Source: Proteobacteria bacterium UBA7447
GTDB taxonomy: Bacteria > Pseudomonadota > Gammaproteobacteria > Arenicellales > UBA868
Reading direction: 5' to 3'
Assembly (NCBI GenBank): GCA_002477475.1
Contig: DLPX01000014.1
Coordinates: 10,884 to 33,634 of the forward strand
DNA length: 22,751 nt
Below, piece after piece: positions 1-8,256 of the stretch. Made by a program: the position numbers and the translations under genes. The notes beneath the pieces are model-generated. The model saw only the letters and a list, made by a program, of their open reading frames with translations, searched no databases and was not told the origin of the DNA. Each line of letters opens with the position of its first letter. The stretch's first letter is position 1.

Positions 1-495
1 ATGCACAGCATCCATAAAGTAGTAAGCATTATTGCAATTTATGCTCTCGTCAGCATTGGATCAGCAATGCCACGTGTGTTGCTGGCCGATGCGCTGGAAT
101 ATTCGCTTCAAGACCTTCAGGGAAACGTACAAAGTCTCAGTCAGTATCAAGACCAGTGGGTGATCGTGAATTTCTGGGCTACCTGGTGCGGGCCCTGTAT
201 TCGTGAGATCCCGGAATTGATGGCGTTTGCGGACCGCCATGTCGAAAGTGTGCAGGTTGTCGGCATCGCCTTTGAGAAAACACCGATAGATGAAATCCGG
301 TCGTTTGTAGCCGAGCTCGGTGTCACTTATCCGGTATTGATCATCGGCGAAGAGCCCCTAGTGCCAATGGAGCCTCTCAAGGGCCTGCCGTCGACCTTCC
401 TTATCTCACCCGAAGGGCAGGTAGTTCATTTGCACGTTGGGCCTGTGACTGAGGATGCACTGACCGAATGGCTGGCCCGTTACGTCTCAGGCTGA
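1..495 (+). CDS. TlpA/ResA-family thiol-disulfide oxidoreductase, exported
   Basis: This is a thioredoxin-fold protein expected to act on disulfides outside the cytoplasm. Residues 1-30 look like a signal peptide: a short basic start, then a hydrophobic stretch at about 7-22. Cleavage could fall near GSA (20-22) or near LLADA (27-31). The redox motif WCGPC is at 62-66 inside NFWATWCGPC, and the cis-proline loop LPSTFLI is at 129-135. These features place it in the TlpA/ResA/DsbE-like group. Its 164 residues suit a single-domain member. The ATG is the first base of the window, so an upstream start cannot be excluded, although the signal-like N-terminus argues this is the true one. The partner is unknown; no cytochrome c maturation genes are nearby. 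Its last 16 bp overlap the convergent nadC gene. Confidence 0.87.
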   Translation: MHSIHKVVSIIAIYALVSIGSAMPRVLLADALEYSLQDLQGNVQSLSQYQDQWVIVNFWATWCGPCIREIPELMAFADRHVESVQVVGIAFEKTPIDEIRSFVAELGVTYPVLIIGEEPLVPMEPLKGLPSTFLISPEGQVVHLHVGPVTEDALTEWLARYVSG

Positions 496-1328
496 TCAAA
501 CAGAAGACTGAGATCAACCGCAGATACATTTTTTGTGATCTCGCCGCAGGAGATAAAGTCGACACCGGTGAGGGCAATTTCGCGAATGGTTTGCGCGTTG
601 ACGTTTCCTGAGGCCTCAAGTTTGGCCCGTCCCTGATTGTGTTCAACCGCTGTCCGCATGTCGGAAACTGAAAAATTATCCAGCATGATCCGACGGGCGC
701 CTGCATCGAGCGCTTGTGAGAGTTCGTCGAGTGTCTCCACCTCCACCTCAATAAGGTCCACCGTGCCGACATGGGTCTGTGCGGCAGTCAGAGCAGCAGC
801 GATCGACCCCGCTGATCGGATATGGTTTTCTTTAATCAAAATACCGTCGTACAGGCCAAGGCGATGATTGCTACCCCCGCCGCATTGCACTGCGTATTTC
901 TGCGCCAGCCGTAATCCTGGGACGGTTTTGCGGGTATCAAGCAATTGGGCGTTTGTGCCGTGCAGGTGCCGCACTAGGGTTCTAGTGGCGGTCGCGGTGC
1001 TTGCCAGCAGCTGAGCGAAATTCAACGCAGTGCGTTCACCGGACAACACTGCTCGCGCAGACCCGTTGATAACGCACCAGATCTGCCCCGCCTTTAGATC
1101 CTCGCCATCCTGGCACCGCCAATCGATCTGCACGCTCGGATCCAGCGCCTCAAAGACAGCATCTATCCAGTCACGGCCGCAGGCCACAGCATCTTCCCGG
1201 CAGATGAGTGTGGCACGGACCCTTTCAGATTCGTTGCTAAGGGAGGCAGTGAGATCGCCTGTGCCGATATCTTCAGCCAATGCCAGCGCCACCTGGCCCT
1301 GAATTTGCGCTTCTGAAGGCTTAATCAT
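480..1328 (-). CDS. nadC: Nicotinate-nucleotide pyrophosphorylase (carboxylating), quinolinate phosphoribosyltransferase
   Basis: NadC converts quinolinate and PRPP to nicotinate mononucleotide, CO2 and pyrophosphate, the entry step of de novo NAD synthesis. The 282 residues match the usual length. Family motifs are visible in order: RKTVPGLR (133-140), GGGSNHRLGLYDGILIKENH (150-169), EVEV (194-197), LDNF (216-219), ASGN (239-242) and FISCGEIT (258-265). These supply the basic residues for the two phosphate-rich substrates and the acidic residues near Mg-PRPP. The ATG start has no clear Shine-Dalgarno. The gene is divergent from clpB across about 200 bp, and I saw no convincing sigma-70 promoter for it there. 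Its 3' end overlaps the convergent TlpA-family gene by 16 bp. nadA and nadB are not in the window. The identification is secure. Confidence 0.97.
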   Translation of the reverse strand: MIKPSEAQIQGQVALALAEDIGTGDLTASLSNESERVRATLICREDAVACGRDWIDAVFEALDPSVQIDWRCQDGEDLKAGQIWCVINGSARAVLSGERTALNFAQLLASTATATRTLVRHLHGTNAQLLDTRKTVPGLRLAQKYAVQCGGGSNHRLGLYDGILIKENHIRSAGSIAAALTAAQTHVGTVDLIEVEVETLDELSQALDAGARRIMLDNFSVSDMRTAVEHNQGRAKLEASGNVNAQTIREIALTGVDFISCGEITKNVSAVDLSLLFDQPET

Positions 1329-1429
1329 TTATCGATTGATTGGAAGTTCACGGGCTACTGTCCAAGAGTTTTTCTATTTCTGATGCTTGTCATGGGCAGC
1401 ATCGATTGTGGGTGAAATTCTATATCGAC

Positions 1430-1457
1430 CTTGATTCAGTTCAGTTTAACCCCATAT
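1430..1457 (+). promoter_or_regulatory. Sigma-32 (RpoH) heat-shock promoter of clpB
   Basis: The -35 element CTTGAT (1430-1435) and the -10 element CCCCATAT (1450-1457) are separated by exactly 14 bp. The known sigma-32 consensus is roughly CTTGAA-N13-15-CCCCATNT, so the only clear mismatch is the last base of the -35. Transcription should start near 1464, leaving a leader of about 68 nt before clpB. The leader contains a possible CGGGTT/AACCCG stem (1477-1482 with 1501-1506) and then a strong ribosome site, AAGGAGG, at 1516-1522. clpB is a classic RpoH target, which agrees with the call. Confidence 0.88.
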
Positions 1458-1531
1458 TCAAAAGGTAAAAATTTTTCGGGTTCAGGCGAGACCGTCTTCA
1501 AACCCGTCCGTCTTTAAGGAGGCGAATCACC

Positions 1532-4135
1532 ATGCGAATGGACAAACTGACAACGAAGTTCCAGATGGCGCTGGCTGACGCACAAAGCCTCGCGGTGGGG
1601 CGGGATCATCAATTTATTGAACCTGCTCACTTGACGGTGGCATTGCTTGACCAGGAGGGCGGCAGTGCCCGCTCTTTGCTGACCCGTTCCGGTGCCAACG
1701 CCAATACCTTGCGATCGGCGCTCGGCGAAATCTTGGATGGATTCCCCCGTGTGGAAGGCACAGCGGGCGATATTCAGATATCAGCTGATCTGGGTCGCAT
1801 GCTGAATGTGACAGACAAATTTGCCCAGAGGCGGGGAGATCAGTTCATTTCGAGCGAACTTTTCATCCTCGCGCTGCTCGAAGACCGCGGTCCGTTGTCT
1901 GAGGCAATGAAAAATGCAGGCGTACTGAAGGATGCGATGGAGAAAGCGATTGAAGAGATGCGCGGTGGAGAAGCTGTGAGTGACCCCAATGCCGAGGAGC
2001 AGCGGGAGGCTCTGGAGAAGTATTCCATTGATCTGACGGAACGCGCAGAGCAAGGCAGATTGGATCCCGTTATCGGCCGGGATGAAGAGATCCGCCGAAC
2101 GATTCAGGTGCTGCAGCGGCGCACCAAGAACAACCCGGTGCTCATTGGCGAGCCCGGCGTAGGCAAGACCGCTATCGCTGAGGGTCTGGCCCAGCGCATT
2201 GTGGATGGAGAGGTGCCCGAAGGGGTTCGCGGCAGGCGATTGTTGGCGTTGGACATGGGCGCCCTGATTGCCGGCGCAAAATTCCGCGGTGAGTTTGAGG
2301 AGCGGCTGAAGGCCGTACTCAATGATCTCAGCAAGCAGGAAGGTCAGGTCATCCTTTTTATCGATGAACTGCACACCATGGTGGGTGCCGGCAAGGCCGA
2401 GGGCGCGATGGATGCGGGCAATATGCTCAAGCCGGCACTGGCCCGCGGAGAATTGCACTGCATCGGAGCCACTACGCTTGATGAGTACCGGAAATATGTA
2501 GAAAAGGACGCCGCCCTGGAGCGCCGGTTCCAGAAGGTGCTGGTGGGTGAGCCGGGAGTGGAAGACACCATCGCGATTTTGCGTGGCCTCAAGGAAAAGT
2601 ACGAGGTGCATCACGGCGTCGATATTACAGACCCCGCCATTGTTTCTGCTGCGACGCTGTCGCATCGTTATATCAGTGACCGCCAGTTGCCGGACAAGGC
2701 GATCGACCTCGTCGACGAAGCGGCAAGCCGGATTCGCATGGAGATTGATTCCAAGCCGGAGTCGATGGATCGTCTTGACCGGCGACTCATCCAACTCAAG
2801 ATCGAACGGGAAGCGATCAGGAAAGATACGGACGATGCCTCGAAAAAACGGCTCACTGCACTGGAAACCGAGATCCTGGAAATAGAACGCGAGTATGCGG
2901 ATCTTGATGAAGTCTGGAAGGCGGAGAAGGCAGCCGTTCAGGGCAGCCAGCATGTCAAAGAAGCTCTGGATCAGGCTCGCAGCGAAATGGAAGCCGCAAG
3001 GCGTGCGGGCGATCTCACCCGAATGTCAGAGCTTCAGTATGGCCGTATTCCAGAACTCGAGAAGCAGTTGGCGGATGCCCAGGATCACGAATCGGGCGGT
3101 GAGACCCAACTGCTCAGAAACAAGGTGACGGATGAAGAAATCGCAGAAGTGGTGGCGCGCTGGACCGGTATTCCGGTATCCCGAATGCTGGAAGGCGAAC
3201 GCGAGAAACTGCTGCGTATGGAGTCTGAACTGCACCGCCGTGTGATCGGACAGGATGAGGCGATCCAGGCCGTGTCCGATGCTATCCGCCGCTCGCGGGC
3301 TGGCCTTTCGGACCCGGAGAGGCCCTATGGCTCTTTTCTTTTTTTGGGACCGACCGGTGTCGGCAAGACGGAATTATCCAAGGCGCTTGCAGAATTTTTG
3401 TTCGACACGACCGAATCGATGGTGCGCATCGACATGTCCGAATTCATGGAGAAGCACTCAGTGGCAAGACTGATCGGCGCACCGCCTGGATACGTCGGCT
3501 ATGAGGAGGGTGGTTATCTCACCGAGGCCGTCCGGCGTCGGCCTTATTCCGTGATTCTCATGGATGAAGTCGAGAAAGCCCATCCAGAGGTGTTTAATGT
3601 ACTCCTGCAGGTGTTGGACGACGGCCGTCTGACAGATGGGCAGGGGCGTACCGTCGATTTCCGTAACACGGTGATTATCATGACATCCAATCTCGGGTCG
3701 GACCGCATTCAGGAGCTTGCGGGAGAAGAACGTTATTCGGAGATGAAAGCGCAGGTGATGTCCGTGGTGAGCCAGCACTTCCGACCGGAATTCATTAACC
3801 GCTTGGACGATATGATCGTGTTTCATCCTCTGCTCAAGGAGCAGCTTCATGAGATCGCACGGATTCAGGTTGCCCTCCTGTCGGCGCGGCTTGCCTCTCG
3901 GGATCTGACGCTGCGCGTAACCGATGCCGCGATTGATAAGCTCAGTGCGGCCGGGTTCGATCCCGTATACGGCGCGCGACCCCTGAAGCGTACGATTCAG
4001 ACGCAGTTGGAGAATCCGCTTGCGCAGGAAATTCTTTCGGGACAGTTTCTGCCGGGCAACACGATTGTGGCTGATGTGGTCGCGGGCGACTGGGTATTTC
4101 GGTCGGAAGAGACCAACACAGCGCAGGTGGCCTGA
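1532..4135 (+). CDS. clpB: ATP-dependent disaggregase ClpB (Hsp104 family)
   Basis: ClpB is a hexameric AAA+ chaperone that extracts polypeptides from aggregates together with DnaK. The 867 residues compare with 857 in E. coli. Order: Clp N-terminal repeats (about 1-145), first AAA+ module with Walker A GEPGVGKT (206-213) and Walker B VILFIDE, coiled-coil M-domain (about 410-525, rich in Glu/Lys/Arg), and second AAA+ module with Walker A GPTGVGKT (606-613). The segment GAPPGYVGYEEGG carries the pore-loop tyrosine, and a Clp C-terminal domain follows. The start at 1532 gives MRMDKLTTKF, matching the E. coli MRLDRLTNKF opening, with AAGGAGG nine bases upstream. A sigma-32 promoter precedes it. 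dnaK, its usual partner, is not in the window. An M-domain and two AAA+ modules exclude ClpA and ClpC. Confidence 0.98.
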   Translation: MRMDKLTTKFQMALADAQSLAVGRDHQFIEPAHLTVALLDQEGGSARSLLTRSGANANTLRSALGEILDGFPRVEGTAGDIQISADLGRMLNVTDKFAQRRGDQFISSELFILALLEDRGPLSEAMKNAGVLKDAMEKAIEEMRGGEAVSDPNAEEQREALEKYSIDLTERAEQGRLDPVIGRDEEIRRTIQVLQRRTKNNPVLIGEPGVGKTAIAEGLAQRIVDGEVPEGVRGRRLLALDMGALIAGAKFRGEFEERLKAVLNDLSKQEGQVILFIDELHTMVGAGKAEGAMDAGNMLKPALARGELHCIGATTLDEYRKYVEKDAALERRFQKVLVGEPGVEDTIAILRGLKEKYEVHHGVDITDPAIVSAATLSHRYISDRQLPDKAIDLVDEAASRIRMEIDSKPESMDRLDRRLIQLKIEREAIRKDTDDASKKRLTALETEILEIEREYADLDEVWKAEKAAVQGSQHVKEALDQARSEMEAARRAGDLTRMSELQYGRIPELEKQLADAQDHESGGETQLLRNKVTDEEIAEVVARWTGIPVSRMLEGEREKLLRMESELHRRVIGQDEAIQAVSDAIRRSRAGLSDPERPYGSFLFLGPTGVGKTELSKALAEFLFDTTESMVRIDMSEFMEKHSVARLIGAPPGYVGYEEGGYLTEAVRRRPYSVILMDEVEKAHPEVFNVLLQVLDDGRLTDGQGRTVDFRNTVIIMTSNLGSDRIQELAGEERYSEMKAQVMSVVSQHFRPEFINRLDDMIVFHPLLKEQLHEIARIQVALLSARLASRDLTLRVTDAAIDKLSAAGFDPVYGARPLKRTIQTQLENPLAQEILSGQFLPGNTIVADVVAGDWVFRSEETNTAQVA

Positions 4136-4179
4136 TCCCAGAATCCGCAGGGATTGATCAGCGTTGCGATCAGAGTCTG

Positions 4180-4209
4180 CGCCTGCGTGGCCAACTTGGC
4201 CGCCAGGCG
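4180..4209 (+). other. Strong hairpin between clpB and the nucleotidyltransferase gene
   Basis: The outer arms CGCCTG (4180-4185) and CAGGCG (4204-4209) enclose inner arms GGCCAA (4189-4194) and TTGGCC (4196-4201), with a small 3/2 internal loop. That gives twelve potential G+C-rich pairs; the apical loop must open one or two inner pairs. No T-run follows, so it is not a canonical intrinsic terminator. It lies 45 nt after the clpB stop and 34 nt before the next start. Possible roles are mRNA 3'-end protection, attenuation or a protein-binding palindrome. The structure is visible; the role is inferred. Confidence 0.5.
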
Positions 4210-4243
4210 GTAGACTCCACGGCAGATTTCCACGGAAGCCAGC

Positions 4244-5359
4244 ATGAAAGCAATGATCCTGGCTGCAGGCAAGGGAACGCGGGTGCGCCCGCTGACTCAC
4301 GTCCTGCCCAAGCCCATGATTCCGGTTCTTGGCAAGCCGGTCATGGAGTATCTGGTAGAGCATTTGGCCCGACACGGCTTCGACCAGATCATGGTGAATG
4401 TCAGCCATCTCGCACACACCATCGAAGGCTATTTCGGTGATGGCCGACGGTGGGGAGTCGAAATCGGCTATTCCTTCGAGGGGCATCTGCAGGACGGTGA
4501 AACCATTGCTGCCCCGATCGGTTCAGCAGGGGGTATCCGCCGGATCCAGGATTACGGCGGTTTTTTCGACGATACTTTTGTCGTCGTCTGCGGTGACGCC
4601 GTTATCGATCTGGATCTTCGGGCGGTGCTCCGCCAACACTGGCAGTCGGGAGCGGTCGCCAGTATCGTGGTGCGTGAGGTTCCCCGCGACCGTGTCTCCA
4701 GTTACGGGGTCGTGGTCTGTGATGACCATGGGCGTATCCAGTCTTTCCAGGAAAAACCTCAGGTCGATGAAGCGCTTTCCCAGTTGGTCAACACCGGCAT
4801 CTACGTTTTTGAGCCAGAGATCATCGATTTGATTCCTCAGGATACCGAGTTTGATATCGGCAGTGAACTGTTCCCGTTAATCCTTGAAAAAGGTCTCGCC
4901 TTTAATGCTGTCAGAGTGCCCTTCAACTGGATAGATATTGGGCATCTCAGTGATTACTGGCAGGCGAATCAGCAAATGATGCGCGGGAAGATGCGGGAGG
5001 TGCGTATGCCGGGAACAGAGGTCCGACCTCGAATCTGGACCGGATTGAACGTCAACGTTGATTGGGATGAGATTCGCGCCGAGGGTCCGATATACGTCGG
5101 CTCCGGTTCCCGGATAGAGCCGGGGAGTCAAATTTTCGGCCCGACGTGGATCGGCCAAGGCTGCCATCTTCAAAGCGGCGCCCAGATCTCGCGCAGCATT
5201 CTCTTTGAGTACAGCCGGATTGGCCCCACGGCGAGGGTCAGCGATTCGCTGGTCTTCGGCCGGAACTGTGTTGATCAGAGTGGTGAAAGCATTCCTGATA
5301 CTGACGGCGCGCTGGATTGGGTCGGTGACGCCCGGGAACTCACCGGCCGTACTGACTAG
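4244..5359 (+). CDS. Sugar-1-phosphate nucleotidyltransferase with C-terminal left-handed beta-helix (mannose-1-phosphate guanylyltransferase-like)
   Basis: The protein should join a sugar-1-phosphate to an NTP, releasing pyrophosphate and a nucleotide sugar. The N-terminal domain (1-240) has the nucleotide-binding signature LAAGKGTRVRPLT (6-18), PKPMIPV (23-28 area), the metal-binding CGDAVIDLDL (116-125), EKP (170-172), NTGIYVF (183-189) and WIDIGH (229-234), whose Asp is the second metal ligand. Residues 263-345 look like hexapeptide beta-helix repeats (RIEPGSQI, WIGQGCHLQSGAQI, SRIGPTARV). At 371 residues this architecture resembles GDP-mannose pyrophosphorylase-like proteins, but the base and sugar cannot be read from sequence; glucose-1-phosphate thymidylyl- or uridylyltransferase activity is possible. 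The ATG has a short GGAAG at 4234-4238. No polysaccharide genes are nearby. It lies 108 bp after clpB on the same strand and may be read through from its heat-shock promoter. Confidence 0.85.
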   Translation: MKAMILAAGKGTRVRPLTHVLPKPMIPVLGKPVMEYLVEHLARHGFDQIMVNVSHLAHTIEGYFGDGRRWGVEIGYSFEGHLQDGETIAAPIGSAGGIRRIQDYGGFFDDTFVVVCGDAVIDLDLRAVLRQHWQSGAVASIVVREVPRDRVSSYGVVVCDDHGRIQSFQEKPQVDEALSQLVNTGIYVFEPEIIDLIPQDTEFDIGSELFPLILEKGLAFNAVRVPFNWIDIGHLSDYWQANQQMMRGKMREVRMPGTEVRPRIWTGLNVNVDWDEIRAEGPIYVGSGSRIEPGSQIFGPTWIGQGCHLQSGAQISRSILFEYSRIGPTARVSDSLVFGRNCVDQSGESIPDTDGALDWVGDARELTGRTD

Positions 5360-5382
5360 ACGGGCCCCTGCGCCTCGGCGGA

Positions 5383-5408
5383 CAGCACTTTTTGCTGCAC
5401 GCCTTTTT
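5383..5408 (+). terminator. Weak candidate terminator after the nucleotidyltransferase gene
   Basis: A five-pair stem CAGCA (5383-5387) / TGCTG (5393-5397) with loop CTTTT is followed six bases later by five Ts (5404-5408). It sits in the 53 bp between two convergent genes, where a terminator is expected. The short stem and the gap before the T-run make it weak. Confidence 0.25.
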
Positions 5409-5412
5409 AGCG

Positions 5413-7302
5413 TCACTGAGCGGTGAGAGCTGCCTTCGTCAGCAGGTTATTGACCCGCTGCACATAGGCGGCGGGTTCCGGCAGAGGGGCACCTTCGCTG
5501 AGCGCAGCCTGATCGAACAAGACACGGGACCAATCCTCCAGCTGCGCGTGCTCGGGATTCAACTGCCTGATCAAGGGGTGGTCAGGATTGATTTCCATAA
5601 TCGGCTTGGCATCCGGCGCGTCTTGCCCCATGGCTTGCAGAATACGCTCAAGGTTGCCGCCAAGATCCGTCTCGTCTGCCACGAGACAGGCAGGGGAGTC
5701 TGTCAGGCGCTGGCTGACCCGGACTGATTTGACCCGCTCACCCAGCAATGACTGCATTTTCTCGGTCAGCCCCGCAAGGTCTTTTTCTTTTGCTTCGTTC
5801 GCCTTTTTGTCTTCAGGGCTTGTCAGGTCTTCAAGATCCAACGCGCCTTTTGCAACGGATTTAAGCGGTTTGTCTTTGTACTCATTGAGCGAAGACACCA
5901 GCCATTCGTCGACGGGGTCACTCAGCAGCAGTACCTCAACATCATTCTTGCGGAAAATCTCAAGGTGAGGGGAGGTGCTGGCGGCATTATGCGAGTCTGC
6001 AGTGATGTAGTAGATCGCTTTTTGCTTTATCGGCATGCGCTTGAAATAGGCCGCCAGGGATTCGGTTTGCTCAGTATCGTCGCTACGGGTCGAATTGAAG
6101 CGCATGAGATCCGCGAGCACGGTGCGGTTGTCGTGATCTTCGACGACTCCTTCCTTCAGCACTTTGCCGAATTCCTTCCAAAAGGCGGCGTACGTCTCCG
6201 GTTGCTTTTCGGCTAGTCGACTCAACTCGGACAGGATTTTTTTAACCGAAGCCGAGCGGATTCGGTCGATGTCTTTATTGTTCTGCAGAAATTCGCGTGA
6301 GACGTTCAGCGGCAGATCAGCGGCATCGACAACGCCGCGCACGAACCTCAGGTAAGAGGGCATCAGATACTTGGCATCATCCATAATAAAAATACGTCGC
6401 ACGTATAGATTGATGCCGTGGCGCTGCTCACGATCCCAAAGATCAAACGGTGCTTTTTTCGGAATGAAGAAGAGCGATGTGTACTCAAGGTTTCCTTCTA
6501 CCCGGTTATGCAAAGTCGCAAGCGGCGTTTCGGTGTCGTAACTTAAGGACTGGTAAAAGCGGTGATAGTCTTCTTCCGAGACCTCATTTTTGGGTCGCGA
6601 CCATAGGGCTGAGCCATTGTTAACCGGCTCCCATTCCCCTTTTTTCTCTTTATCCTCGGAAGGCATTTCGATCGGCAGCGAAATGTGATCTGAGTAGCGG
6701 CTGATGATGCCCCGTAGTCGAAAATCCTCTGCGAACTCCTTATCTTCCTCTCTGAGATAGAGCGTAATGGTCGTACCGCGCTCCTCCCGGGTGACTGATT
6801 CGATGGTGTACTCACCCTCACCGTCTGAGATCCACCTCACCCCTCCCTCTGCGCCCGCGCTCGCGTGGCGTGTCGCGAGCTCAACTCTGTGCGCAACCAG
6901 AAACGCGGAGTAGAACCCCACGCCAAATTGGCCGATCAGATTGGCATCATTGGCAGCATCACCACTCAATGCTTCCATGAATTGGCGGGTGCCCGAGCGC
7001 GCAATGGTGCCGATGTTCTCAACGACCTCATCGGCTGTCATGCCAATGCCGTTATCGGAGATCGTGACGGTCTTTTCGTTTTTGTCGACACTGACTTTCA
7101 ATCCGAGGGTCTCACCGTCCTCCATGAGGCCGACGTCGGTCAGCGCCGCAAACCGGAGGCGATCGCAGGCATCCGAGCCGTTGGAAATCAGCTCTCGCAG
7201 GAAGACCTCCTTGTTCGAATACAGAGAATGAATCATCAGCTGTAACAGCTGTTTGACTTCGGTCTGGAAACTGTGGGTTTGAGCGGTCGCTGTCTGTGTC
7301 AT
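5413..7302 (-). CDS. htpG: Molecular chaperone HtpG (bacterial Hsp90)
   Basis: HtpG is a homodimeric ATP-driven cytosolic chaperone that remodels late folding intermediates, often with DnaK. The 629 residues match the family (624 in E. coli). The N-terminal GHKL ATPase domain shows LIHSLYSNKEVFLRELISN followed by GSDACDRLRF, then DNGIGM and the lid/nucleotide segment GQFGVGFYSAFLVA. The middle domain includes WSRPKNEVSEEDYHRFYQ and NVSREFLQ, the region carrying the conserved client-contact and gamma-phosphate residues. The C-terminal dimerisation domain ends without a eukaryotic MEEVD tail, as expected. The ATG is preceded by GGAG nine bases upstream (on the plus strand CTCC at 7312-7315). 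A sigma-32 promoter lies about 60 bp upstream. It is transcribed towards the nucleotidyltransferase gene, with 53 bp between them. Confidence 0.98.
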   Translation of the reverse strand: MTQTATAQTHSFQTEVKQLLQLMIHSLYSNKEVFLRELISNGSDACDRLRFAALTDVGLMEDGETLGLKVSVDKNEKTVTISDNGIGMTADEVVENIGTIARSGTRQFMEALSGDAANDANLIGQFGVGFYSAFLVAHRVELATRHASAGAEGGVRWISDGEGEYTIESVTREERGTTITLYLREEDKEFAEDFRLRGIISRYSDHISLPIEMPSEDKEKKGEWEPVNNGSALWSRPKNEVSEEDYHRFYQSLSYDTETPLATLHNRVEGNLEYTSLFFIPKKAPFDLWDREQRHGINLYVRRIFIMDDAKYLMPSYLRFVRGVVDAADLPLNVSREFLQNNKDIDRIRSASVKKILSELSRLAEKQPETYAAFWKEFGKVLKEGVVEDHDNRTVLADLMRFNSTRSDDTEQTESLAAYFKRMPIKQKAIYYITADSHNAASTSPHLEIFRKNDVEVLLLSDPVDEWLVSSLNEYKDKPLKSVAKGALDLEDLTSPEDKKANEAKEKDLAGLTEKMQSLLGERVKSVRVSQRLTDSPACLVADETDLGGNLERILQAMGQDAPDAKPIMEINPDHPLIRQLNPEHAQLEDWSRVLFDQAALSEGAPLPEPAAYVQRVNNLLTKAALTAQ

Positions 7303-7363
7303 TTCGGGATACTCCGGACGGCGGAAGGGGGTTTAAAAAAAGCGGAATTTTACCTATTGTGCA

Positions 7364-7391
7364 AAGTGGGGCTGAAAAAATGAAAATCAAG
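7364..7391 (-). promoter_or_regulatory. Sigma-32 (RpoH) heat-shock promoter of htpG
   Basis: Read on the minus strand, CTTGAT (plus 7386-7391) is followed by 14 bp and CCCCACTT (plus 7364-7371). The -35 sequence and spacer length are identical to those of the clpB promoter in this window; the -10 differs from CCCCATNT at the sixth base. Transcription should start near 7357, giving a leader of about 55 nt. htpG is an established RpoH target in E. coli. Confidence 0.82.
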
Positions 7392-7489
7392 TGAATTGCG
7401 GTGGGCGGATTATGAAGGGAGAACGATTTCATTCGGACCAAAACGATAGTCCCCTTGGCAAATGACTGCGCTAGAAGAGTGTTATCCGC

Positions 7490-7495
7490 TAGAAT
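7490..7495 (+). promoter_or_regulatory. Candidate -10 element of the tRNA cluster
   Basis: TAGAAT at 7490-7495 is followed by the G+C-rich discriminator CGCGCC, a pattern typical of stringently controlled stable-RNA promoters. tRNA-Pro begins 30 bp after the -10. No good -35 is found at 16-18 bp spacing. The octamer CGCTAGAA occurs twice, at 7470-7477 and 7488-7495, eighteen bp apart. The call rests on position and the discriminator. Confidence 0.35.
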
Positions 7496-7525
7496 CGCGC
7501 CTGGGTGGACGCCGTCGCCCACCGA

Positions 7526-7602
<77 letters not shown>

Positions 7603-7623
7603 GTCATCTGGCGGATCGATACG

Positions 7624-7700
7624 GCGCCCGTAGCTCAACCGGATAGAGCAACGGCCTTCTAAGCCGTAGGTTACAGGTTCGAGTCCTGTCGGGCGCGCCA
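7624..7700 (+). tRNA. tRNA-Arg (UCU)
   Basis: A 77-nt cloverleaf with acceptor GCGCCCG/CGGGCGC, discriminator G and encoded CCA. The anticodon stem-loop ACGGC-CTTCTAA-GCCGT gives anticodon TCT, which reads the AGA/AGG codons. It lies 21 bp after tRNA-Pro and is probably cotranscribed. Confidence 0.97.
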
Positions 7701-7794
7701 ACCTTTGATTCCGTGATTTATGCCAAATGCGTCGGCCCTAGTGGCGTCGGGATACCGATTTAATGGATAATTAAAGGTTCGCGAAAGCTTTTGT

Positions 7795-7871
7795 GGTGAC
7801 CGTAGCTCAGTTGGTAGAGCCCCGGATTGTGATTCCGGCCGTCGTGGGTTCGAGTCCCATCGGTCACCCCA
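7795..7871 (+). tRNA. tRNA-His (GUG)
   Basis: The anticodon stem-loop CCGGA-TTGTGAT-TCCGG gives anticodon GTG. The extra G at -1 that marks tRNA-His is encoded (7795) and faces C73 (7868). CCA is encoded at 7869-7871. The 94-bp spacer before it is the longest in the cluster. Confidence 0.97.
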
Positions 7872-7906
7872 GTTCCGAACTGTGCAGTTAGCACTGGCAG
7901 GTCGAT

Positions 7907-7982
<76 letters not shown>

Positions 7983-8044
7983 GCCACATCGGAATCAATG
8001 CTCAAACCGGAACGTAAAGCTATGGTGGTGGGGGGTTGTCAGGC

Positions 8045-8129
<85 letters not shown>

Positions 8130-8256
8130 ACCTTCCGAGGAGTAATTGGTTCGGGCGTCTGGCTCTGGCCTAACGACGAGGATGTAGGCCCTGTTATCGG
8201 AAAAGATGCCCCGAGTGCAGGATAAATTGAAACATGAAAGTAAGGCAGGCTGCACG

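Noticed and set aside
1477..1506. Possible RNA thermometer in the clpB leader (CGGGTT/AACCCG)
   Set aside because: The stem does not include the AAGGAGG ribosome site, and I found no complementary segment that would mask it.
1781..2953. 390-codon open frame antisense to clpB
   Set aside because: It is a shadow of high-G+C clpB codons; the sense strand encodes an unmistakable ClpB and the antisense product resembles nothing I know.
3458..4486. 342-codon open frame on the minus strand across clpB and the nucleotidyltransferase start
   Set aside because: It runs antisense through two recognised genes with no family motifs or ribosome site.
7700..7779. AACCTTT/AAAGGTT inverted repeat spanning the Arg-His tRNA spacer
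   Set aside because: Seven bases at 66-bp distance is expected by chance in a window of this size.
8167..8190. GGCCTA/TAGGCC hairpin before tig
   Set aside because: Six pairs with a twelve-base loop and no T-run; weak as terminator or riboswitch.
8206..8256. Upstream ATG extending trigger factor by 17 residues
   Set aside because: The extension does not resemble trigger factor N-termini; MDVSVETTG at 8257 does.
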